From Chryseobacterium candidae (lineage in GTDB: Bacteria; Bacteroidota; Bacteroidia; Flavobacteriales; Weeksellaceae): DNA of 64,000 nucleotides. The notes under the pieces were generated by a model. The model was given only the letters and a program-made list of their open reading frames with translations. It searched no databases and had not been told where the DNA came from. A program made the position numbers and the translations under genes. Shown piece by piece: positions 58,475 through 64,000 of the stretch (within the stretch, counting starts at the first letter, position 1; every line of letters begins with the position of its first letter). The stretch spans positions 31,179-95,178 of the forward strand of contig NZ_SDLV01000061.1 in assembly GCF_004916905.1 (NCBI RefSeq). The letters run 5' to 3'.

Positions 58475-58864
58475 ATGAGCACTATATTCACAAAAATCAT
58501 CAATGGCGAAATTCCCTCTTATAAGATTGCAGAAAATGAAGACTTCATTGCATTCTTAGACGCAATGCCTTTGGTGAAGGGACATACTTTAGTAGTACCT
58601 AAAAAAGAAGTGGATTTGATTTTTGATCTTGAAAGTGAAGAATACAAAAACCTTTGGGGATTTGCTCAAGAGGTAGCCAAGAAGATCAAAACTGCAGTTC
58701 CATGTGTGAGAGTAGGAGTAGCAGTGGTTGGGCTTGAAGTTCCTCATGCACACATCCATCTGATTCCTTTAAATAAGATGGAAGACATGAATTTCAGAAA
58801 TGAAAGATTAAAATTAACGAACGAAGAATATACAGAGATTCAACACTCAATAATTAATTCTTAA
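58475..58864 (+). CDS. HIT-family nucleotide hydrolase
   Basis: This 129-residue histidine-triad protein has the active-site motif HAHIHLI (about 91-97) and the typical IFTKIINGEIPSYKI start. It hydrolyses nucleoside phosphoramidates or dinucleoside polyphosphates, like Hint/HinT. Probably co-transcribed with greA; a strong terminator follows. Confidence 0.94.
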   Translation: MSTIFTKIINGEIPSYKIAENEDFIAFLDAMPLVKGHTLVVPKKEVDLIFDLESEEYKNLWGFAQEVAKKIKTAVPCVRVGVAVVGLEVPHAHIHLIPLNKMEDMNFRNERLKLTNEEYTEIQHSIINS

Positions 58865-58870
58865 CAACCA

Positions 58871-58904
58871 GAAAATCGTAAAAAAGTAATTTTTTACGAT
58901 TTTC
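58871..58904 (+). terminator. Hairpin terminator
   Basis: A perfect 15-bp stem (GAAAATCGTAAAAAA / its complement) with a 4-nt loop GTAA and trailing T-run, 6 bp after the HIT gene stop. Confidence 0.9.
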
Positions 58905-58930
58905 TTTAACATATACATATATTATATCAT

Positions 58931-60118
58931 ATGAATTCGAACCAATGTTCTTTCTGTGGCAGAAAAAGAAATGAAGTACAGATGCTGATTTCTGGGCAGA
59001 ATGGTTTTATTTGTGAAAATTGTATAGAGCAGGCACATGCTATTGTAAAAGATGGTGCATCAAAAACAGGATATTCACCTGCAAACAGCATGGATGAGCT
59101 TAAAAAGCCGAAAGAGATCAAAGAATTCCTTGATCAGTATGTGATTGGACAGGATCAGGCGAAAAAGCAGCTTTCAATTGCTGTTTATAACCACTATAAA
59201 AGATTGCTTCATGCTCAGGACGAAAACAGAGAAGTGGAGCTTGAAAAGTCAAATATTATCATGATAGGAGAGACGGGAACAGGTAAAACTCTTTTGGCAA
59301 AGACAATTGCCAGAGAACTTAATGTTCCTTTCTGTATTGTGGATGCTACTATTTTAACAGAAGCAGGATATGTAGGAGAAGATGTCGAAAGTATCCTTTC
59401 AAGACTTCTGATGGTAGCAGATTATGATGTGGAAAAAGCTGAAAAAGGAATTGTTTTCATTGATGAGATTGATAAGATTGCCAGAAAATCAGACAATCCA
59501 AGTATTACAAGAGACGTTTCAGGAGAAGGCGTACAGCAGGGATTACTGAAACTGCTGGAAGGAAGTATTGTGAATGTTCCGCCACAAGGAGGAAGAAAAC
59601 ATCCGGATCAGAAATATATCCAGGTCAATACTCAGAACATCTTATTTATTGCAGGAGGAGCTTTTGACGGGATCAAGGAGATCATCGAAAGAAGAATGAA
59701 CAAGCAGGCAATTGGTTTCAGCTCTGAAAAAATCAATAAAACTGACGAGGACGAATATATATTAACAAATATTAATGCGATTGATCTTCGTACTTTCGGA
59801 TTAATTCCGGAACTTTTAGGAAGATTTCCAATCATTACTTACCTTGATAAACTCACGAAAGAGACGTTGGTAAGAATTATGAAGGAACCTAAAAACTCTA
59901 TCGTGAATCAATTTGTGGAACTTTTTAAAATGGATGGCACAGATTTGGTAATTACAGACGGAGCAATTGAAAGAATCGTAGAGGAAACTATTGAAAAAGG
60001 ATTAGGTGCTAGAGGCCTTAGAGGTACCACCGAAAAAGTTCTAGAAGACTATATGTTTTCAATAGGAGAGGAGAAAGAAATTATCCTAACTGAAGATAAT
60101 GTTTTGATTAATAGATAA
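58931..60118 (+). CDS. clpX: ATP-dependent protease ATP-binding subunit ClpX
   Basis: This 395-residue AAA+ unfoldase feeds substrates to ClpP. The N-terminal zinc-binding domain has Cys6, Cys9, Cys28 and Cys31. The AAA+ domain has Walker A GETGTGKT (about 111-118), Walker B VFIDEIDKI, the pore loop GYVGEDVES and the sensor-2 region GLGARGLRG. clpP is not in this window. Confidence 0.97.
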   Translation: MNSNQCSFCGRKRNEVQMLISGQNGFICENCIEQAHAIVKDGASKTGYSPANSMDELKKPKEIKEFLDQYVIGQDQAKKQLSIAVYNHYKRLLHAQDENREVELEKSNIIMIGETGTGKTLLAKTIARELNVPFCIVDATILTEAGYVGEDVESILSRLLMVADYDVEKAEKGIVFIDEIDKIARKSDNPSITRDVSGEGVQQGLLKLLEGSIVNVPPQGGRKHPDQKYIQVNTQNILFIAGGAFDGIKEIIERRMNKQAIGFSSEKINKTDEDEYILTNINAIDLRTFGLIPELLGRFPIITYLDKLTKETLVRIMKEPKNSIVNQFVELFKMDGTDLVITDGAIERIVEETIEKGLGARGLRGTTEKVLEDYMFSIGEEKEIILTEDNVLINR

Positions 60119-60146
60119 AAAATTTTTTTTTTAAGAAAAATAATAA

Positions 60147-60154
60147 TACCTTTG
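60147..60154 (+). promoter_or_regulatory. -7 promoter element (TACCTTTG)
   Basis: An exact TAnnTTTG match 38 bp before the ATG at 60193. Confidence 0.55.
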
Positions 60155-60192
60155 CGGGTGAAGATTGTATTAACACACAAATAATTTATACA

Positions 60193-62160
60193 ATGAGAAA
60201 AAGTTTATTTGCTATAGGTCTTTTAGCAATTGGTTATTCTGTTCAGGCGCAGATATTATGTCATGTTGACACTAATGCTAATATGTATGTGAGCGAAGGC
60301 ACCCTAGTTTATAGTGGTGGAGGTGTACAAACAAAAGGTAATGGTCTTTTGGACGTACATGGAAATATCATGGTTGTAGGATCTGGTACGGATCTCTTAA
60401 AAACAATTGATGCCAGTGGTGCTGATAAGACTGATGGCGGAAATATAATCTTAAGACTTAATACCCCTGCTTCCTTTGCTACTTCTACGTATGGTCAGCT
60501 ATACGTTGACGGATTATCCCAATCTAATGTTACAGGTATTGTTAGTAAAGAGTATAGAAATGCTAAGCATGGTAATGGTGATTTTTACCAGCAAATGGCT
60601 TTGCCTTTTAATGATAAAGTATTATCATCTCTTTCTCCGGAATTAAACAAAACTTTCAGTGGGGTAAGATATTCTGGTAATGCTATTTTTATGTGGAATA
60701 ATGCTACAGTTGTATCAGATACAAAACCTGTTGCAACAACTACTAATGTAGCTACTGCTCATGGTTATTATATGCTGGGATCAAAAAACAATAATTTAGA
60801 TCTTAGTAATCCTCCTGCAGCAAGTGGAGTCTACACAATTAATGGTAAGCCGTATTCTACTTTAGCGACTGCCAACCTAGTTAACGCAGGTAATGGAGTT
60901 AACTTTGGTACAAACGGTAATTTCACCAACTCATACAATGAGAAGTACAATACTTATCTTTGGGATCAGTTTGAAGAAACTAACAGTCTATGGGCTGGAA
61001 CCTTTGGTAAGAACATTTACGAATTTGGAAATCCTTTTTTAACGAATTTAGATTTGTCAAGAATCGGATATGTTGAAAATGGGGGAGTTACTGATGGTAA
61101 TGCTATCAGTAATATTTGGGGAATTCAGTATTCTCCCGGAACTGTTCAGTATGTTGCCGGTGTGGGAAGTACATTTACGAATCCTCTTACGATGACCTTT
61201 GATGTGAGTACACATATTCCGGTAGGAGATGTTAATAATTTGATCGTAAAACCGATGGGGGTTTTCATTATGAAATTAAGAGATAATACTCCTCAAACCT
61301 TAAATTTTAACACTCTCAGAAGATTTAGTAATACCGCTAGAGCAGCTGGTACGGATTATAATGTAAATGCAAGTAAATCGGCATTTAAAACTAATAGCGG
61401 TACTGTAAAACAATTAGGTGTAATTGGTTTAGATGCTAATGGTAAAGAAGTAGCAAGAGTATATTACGTAGTTACTCCAAACGCTACAACAGGTCACCAG
61501 GTTTCTAATGCAACATCAATACAGGCGGCTACAGATAACAGCAATAGTCTTGTTACATATGAAGAAGCCTTAAATGGCGGACAAGATCCTAATTACTCTG
61601 GCCAATATAAGTTATACATTAACGAAGCTAATGAAAATAACTTTTTAGGAAAGGATATCGTAATGGATAATTTTGATTATGGTACTGCAGGTCAGAAAAT
61701 TACATCTTATAAATTTGAAATCAGAGAAAATGCTGAATTGATTCCTGCAGGAGTACATCAGTTATCTTCAGGAATTGGTTTCTACTATAAATCTGCTAAC
61801 GGAACCCCGCAAGAAGCTAAACAAGGAGCTGTAGTTCCTGTAGGTTCTAAGATTTATAACTTATACTATGGAGAGCCTAACAGAGGTACGCTAATAACTA
61901 AAGATACTAATAATACATTGTCTAAAACAATGGTTGTTTATAATCCTACAATTAGCAATTATATAGTTAGATTTGATCCAAGCTGGAAAAAAGCAGATAT
62001 TGAAGTTTATGATATGAGTGGTAAGCTTATTATCTCTAAGAAAGCAGTAAATACATCTACGGATTTTGTACTTGAACTTGATAGTTCAGTGAAAAGTTCA
62101 TATGTTGTAAAAGTGGTTTCTGAAAAAGGAGTAATTATTAACACTAAAATCTTAAAATAA
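60193..62160 (+). CDS. Large secreted protein with T9SS-type C-terminal domain
   Basis: This 655-residue exported protein has a signal peptide (LLAIGYSVQAQ), then a repetitive beta-rich region (60-550) full of Gly, Asn and Thr. The C-terminal domain from about residue 575 (MVVYNPTISNYIVRF, KADIEVYDMSGKLII, SYVVKVVSEKGVIINTKILK) fits the T9SS type A sorting domain. Probably a cell-surface or adhesin-like protein; function unknown. The small gene at 62166 follows after 5 bp. Confidence 0.87.
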   Translation: MRKSLFAIGLLAIGYSVQAQILCHVDTNANMYVSEGTLVYSGGGVQTKGNGLLDVHGNIMVVGSGTDLLKTIDASGADKTDGGNIILRLNTPASFATSTYGQLYVDGLSQSNVTGIVSKEYRNAKHGNGDFYQQMALPFNDKVLSSLSPELNKTFSGVRYSGNAIFMWNNATVVSDTKPVATTTNVATAHGYYMLGSKNNNLDLSNPPAASGVYTINGKPYSTLATANLVNAGNGVNFGTNGNFTNSYNEKYNTYLWDQFEETNSLWAGTFGKNIYEFGNPFLTNLDLSRIGYVENGGVTDGNAISNIWGIQYSPGTVQYVAGVGSTFTNPLTMTFDVSTHIPVGDVNNLIVKPMGVFIMKLRDNTPQTLNFNTLRRFSNTARAAGTDYNVNASKSAFKTNSGTVKQLGVIGLDANGKEVARVYYVVTPNATTGHQVSNATSIQAATDNSNSLVTYEEALNGGQDPNYSGQYKLYINEANENNFLGKDIVMDNFDYGTAGQKITSYKFEIRENAELIPAGVHQLSSGIGFYYKSANGTPQEAKQGAVVPVGSKIYNLYYGEPNRGTLITKDTNNTLSKTMVVYNPTISNYIVRFDPSWKKADIEVYDMSGKLIISKKAVNTSTDFVLELDSSVKSSYVVKVVSEKGVIINTKILK

Positions 62161-62165
62161 CAACT

Positions 62166-62396
62166 ATGAAAACTATTAATAAACTAGTATCGGCTCTTTT
62201 GCTTTTTGTGATATCATTTGCATATGCAGAGAAAATACCGCCTACACCTGGTGCAACAGCAGCTAGGGCAGGAACCGGAGGTGGAGGTCCGGGAGCACCA
62301 GCATCCTCAATCGATATGTATGTATATGTACTGGGTATCATGGCAATAGGATTTATTGTTTACTTTACAAAAAAGTACAAGAGCGTAAAAGCATAA
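62166..62396 (+). CDS. Small exported Gly/Pro/Ala-rich protein with C-terminal helix
   Basis: This 76-residue protein has a signal peptide (about 1-21), a Gly/Pro/Ala-rich linker (PTPGATAARAGTGGGGPGAP) and a C-terminal membrane helix (about 50-68) ending in a basic tail. It starts 5 bp after the stop of the T9SS surface protein. Similar short genes are commonly seen next to such surface proteins in Chryseobacterium-type genomes. No function is known. Confidence 0.7.
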   Translation: MKTINKLVSALLLFVISFAYAEKIPPTPGATAARAGTGGGGPGAPASSIDMYVYVLGIMAIGFIVYFTKKYKSVKA

Positions 62397-62416
62397 AATT
62401 TTATTAAAATAATATT

Positions 62417-62446
62417 AAACTCTCTGATTAGTCGGAGAGTTTTTTT
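62417..62446 (+). terminator. Hairpin terminator
   Basis: Stem AAACTCTC / GAGAGTTT extended by GA/TC across a T-G mismatch, followed by T7, 20 bp after the stop. Confidence 0.88.
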
Positions 62447-62457
62447 ATTTTTACTCT

Positions 62458-63750
62458 ATGAAAAAGATTTATACGCTATCAGCGGTTTTGGCTGCATTTG
62501 CTTTGCAGGCTCAATTTACTGTTACAATTCAGACTCCGTCAGATTTTAAAGACCAGGATGCCATTCTATATACACTAAACGGATCAAAAGATATTATTGT
62601 TACCAAAGAACAGAGTAAGAATAGTACGTGGACTTTTAAATATCCCAACCATTATATGGGGATGATGAAAGTTTATTTTCCAGGTTCTAATAATACCGTA
62701 AGCTTTATTTCTGAAAATAAAAATGTCAGCATTAAACTGGATATCCAGAATAGCAAAGTAAAGGATGTTACGTATCTGGATGAAGCCAATAATCTGATGA
62801 GTAAACAACAAGAAGGTTCACAAAAGAAAGAGCTTATTTTGCCGGCTTTAGCACAGATCAAAGAATATTACAAAGACAATACTGATTTTGGAAAAGCTTT
62901 GAAAACAGAAATTGAAAGACTTTCCGGTACTTCAGGTTCTATTGATGCAGCACAACATCCGTTTATTGCTTATTATAATACGAATTACAGCAAGTTTCTT
63001 TCCAATTCACCGGATTCAGCTAAAAAGGCAGATCAGGAAGAAATAATCAACTTTCTGGATAAATCAGGTGATATGCTTGAAAGCTCATCATTATTGAGAC
63101 CTGTATTGGTAGCATATCTGAATTCAGGGGGGAATACCAATGTTACGGCTTCTGTTGATAAGTTGTTAGATCGTTTAAAAGTAGAGACTCCAAGAGGCCA
63201 GACTGTATTGTCAGAATTGATTGATATTTTTGATGTCTATCAGATGGATGAATATAAGAGTAAATATCTGTCTCTTGCCAAAAATCTTAAATGTACCATC
63301 ACTGATAGGCTTGCTTCCACATTGAAATCCAATGCGAATATTGAAATGGGGGCTGTTTTTCCTAATTATAAGTTCCAGTCACCCGTTAATACCACTGCAA
63401 AATCATTACACGATATTAAAGCAGATAAAAAGGTGGTTGTCTTTTGGTCATCTACATGCTCACACTGTGAAAGTGAACTTCCTAAACTTTTGGAAAAATA
63501 TAATGATCTAAAATCAAAAAATATTCAGATTATAGGGCTGTCTTTAGATGTGGATAAGAACTCATATACCCAAAAAATTGCTGCATTTCCTTGGGTGAAT
63601 GATTCCGAATTGAGAGGATGGAACAGTAGTTACACAGATTTGTATAATATTCATGCAACTCCCACGTATTTTATTTTAGATGCTAACAATAAGATAATCA
63701 GTAAGCCAGATCATGTTGGTGATGTTTTAGAATATTTTAAGCTAAAATAA
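62458..63750 (+). CDS. Exported thioredoxin-like (TlpA family) protein
   Basis: This 430-residue exported protein has a signal peptide (AAFALQAQ), an unassigned N-terminal part (about 20-300), and a C-terminal thioredoxin-like domain from about residue 305 with redox motif C334-S-H-C337 and the cis-Pro in HATPTYFILD. Likely a periplasmic disulfide reductase or cytochrome/thiol maturation-type protein of the TlpA/ResA group. Confidence 0.87.
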   Translation: MKKIYTLSAVLAAFALQAQFTVTIQTPSDFKDQDAILYTLNGSKDIIVTKEQSKNSTWTFKYPNHYMGMMKVYFPGSNNTVSFISENKNVSIKLDIQNSKVKDVTYLDEANNLMSKQQEGSQKKELILPALAQIKEYYKDNTDFGKALKTEIERLSGTSGSIDAAQHPFIAYYNTNYSKFLSNSPDSAKKADQEEIINFLDKSGDMLESSSLLRPVLVAYLNSGGNTNVTASVDKLLDRLKVETPRGQTVLSELIDIFDVYQMDEYKSKYLSLAKNLKCTITDRLASTLKSNANIEMGAVFPNYKFQSPVNTTAKSLHDIKADKKVVVFWSSTCSHCESELPKLLEKYNDLKSKNIQIIGLSLDVDKNSYTQKIAAFPWVNDSELRGWNSSYTDLYNIHATPTYFILDANNKIISKPDHVGDVLEYFKLK

Positions 63751-63752
63751 TT

Positions 63753-63782
63753 TTGGAGGTAAAGAAATATTTTCTATATTTG
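63753..63782 (+). promoter_or_regulatory. Promoter of the tRNA gene
   Basis: -33 TTG at 63753-63755, 19-bp spacer, -7 TATATTTG at 63775-63782; an almost ideal Bacteroidota promoter 13 bp before the tRNA. Confidence 0.8.
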
Positions 63783-63794
63783 CACCACCAAAAC

Positions 63795-63868
63795 GGCGAG
63801 GTAGCTCAGTTGGTTAGAGCGCAGGATTCATAACCCTGAGGTCACGGGTTCAATTCCCGTCTTCGCTA
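63795..63868 (+). tRNA. tRNA-Met (CAU)
   Basis: A 74-nt cloverleaf. The acceptor stem pairs GGCGAGG with CTTCGCT (two G-U pairs); D-arm GCTCAGTTGGTTAGAGC; anticodon CAT at 63829-63831; T-arm ACGGGTTCAATTCCCGT. The CCA end is not encoded. Most likely elongator tRNA-Met, although CAU could also be a lysidine-modified Ile or the initiator; the acceptor begins with a G-U wobble. Confidence 0.88.
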
Positions 63869-63872
63869 CAAT

Positions 63873-63907
63873 AAACCGCAATCATTGATTTAATGATTGC
63901 GGTTTTT
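63873..63907 (+). terminator. Terminator after tRNA-Met
   Basis: 14-bp stem AAACCGCAATCATT / AATGATTGCGGTTT, 5-nt loop, T5 tail. Confidence 0.92.
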
Positions 63908-64000
63908 ACTTTTAAAAAAATTGCCACTTTATCTTTTAAGGATCAAGCTTAAAAGGGATCAAGCGCAAAAGTTGGGGACTAGGCAAAAAGTTTAGCTAAT

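Noticed and set aside
63908..64000. Start of another RNA gene or repeat at the window end
   Set aside because: Only 93 bp remain; a short GGATCAAGC direct repeat is visible, but nothing supports a gene.

Overview
The window is chromosomal DNA of a low-GC Bacteroidota, most likely a Chryseobacterium-like member of the Flavobacteriia (family Weeksellaceae). The signs are type IX secretion (T9SS) C-terminal sorting domains, GLPGLI and DUF1573 proteins, SusC-unrelated outer-membrane beta-barrel receptors, M43 cytophagalysin-type lipoproteins, the Bacteroidota promoter signature TTG-N19-TAnnTTTG ahead of several genes, and a lack of Shine-Dalgarno sequences. Nothing suggests a prophage, plasmid or CRISPR locus.

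Layout. (1) 1-2260: a histidine kinase/OmpR regulator pair (left edge cut) divergent from a DUF1573 gene whose promoter carries helically phased TTAAC boxes. (2) 2437-5342: a dienoyl-CoA-reductase-like SDR and an M1 peptidase. (3) 5705-9357: a tight five-gene cassette with no signal peptides: a DUF2589 protein, two unrecognised partners, a cytosolic subtilisin, and a 67-residue protein that resembles the protease's own prodomain. This is the strongest candidate for an undescribed system. (4) 9424-17715: a secreted endonuclease/exonuclease/phosphatase-fold protein, a second kinase/regulator pair divergent from a GLPGLI protein plus outer-membrane receptor (again with phased ATTAACC boxes), and a second M1 peptidase. 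(5) 17863-25025: PAP2 phosphatase with a barrel-like tail, tandem M43 lipoprotein proteases, a four-gene 7TM protein/kinase/LuxR-regulator operon, and a 50-residue double-glycine-leader peptide with six cysteines. (6) 25164-28706: clpB and a TetR regulator. (7) 28926-44053: a complete-looking phenylacetate catabolic cluster (paaK, E, A, B, C, a hydrolase, D, G, H, a small gene, I, J, Y, Z) whose intercistronic spacers are built from recurrent imperfect palindromes, with a REP-associated tyrosine transposase and its flanking palindromes lodged between paaY and paaZ. (8) 44196-47396: a uracil-DNA-glycosylase-like protein, a T9SS cargo, a phage-collar-domain protein and an enoyl-CoA hydratase homologue. 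(9) 47634-53742: two runs of small membrane proteins around a winged-helix regulator, with the same palindrome over the -7 element of both promoters. (10) 53796-63868: lipoproteins, a T9SS subtilase, dtd, a Rieske-like lipoprotein, greA, a HIT protein, clpX, a large T9SS protein, a thioredoxin-like protein and tRNA-Met.

How the genes work together. In the paa cluster PaaK makes phenylacetyl-CoA, PaaABCDE epoxidises the ring, PaaG isomerises it to the oxepin, PaaZ opens and oxidises it, and PaaJ/PaaH carry out the beta-oxidation steps, with PaaI and PaaY as thioesterases. No obvious PaaF lies inside the cluster; the TetR regulator and a palindrome overlapping the paaK start region probably provide control. 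The two OmpR-type systems probably drive the envelope genes divergent to them. All functional statements come from motif recognition by eye; no database search was run.
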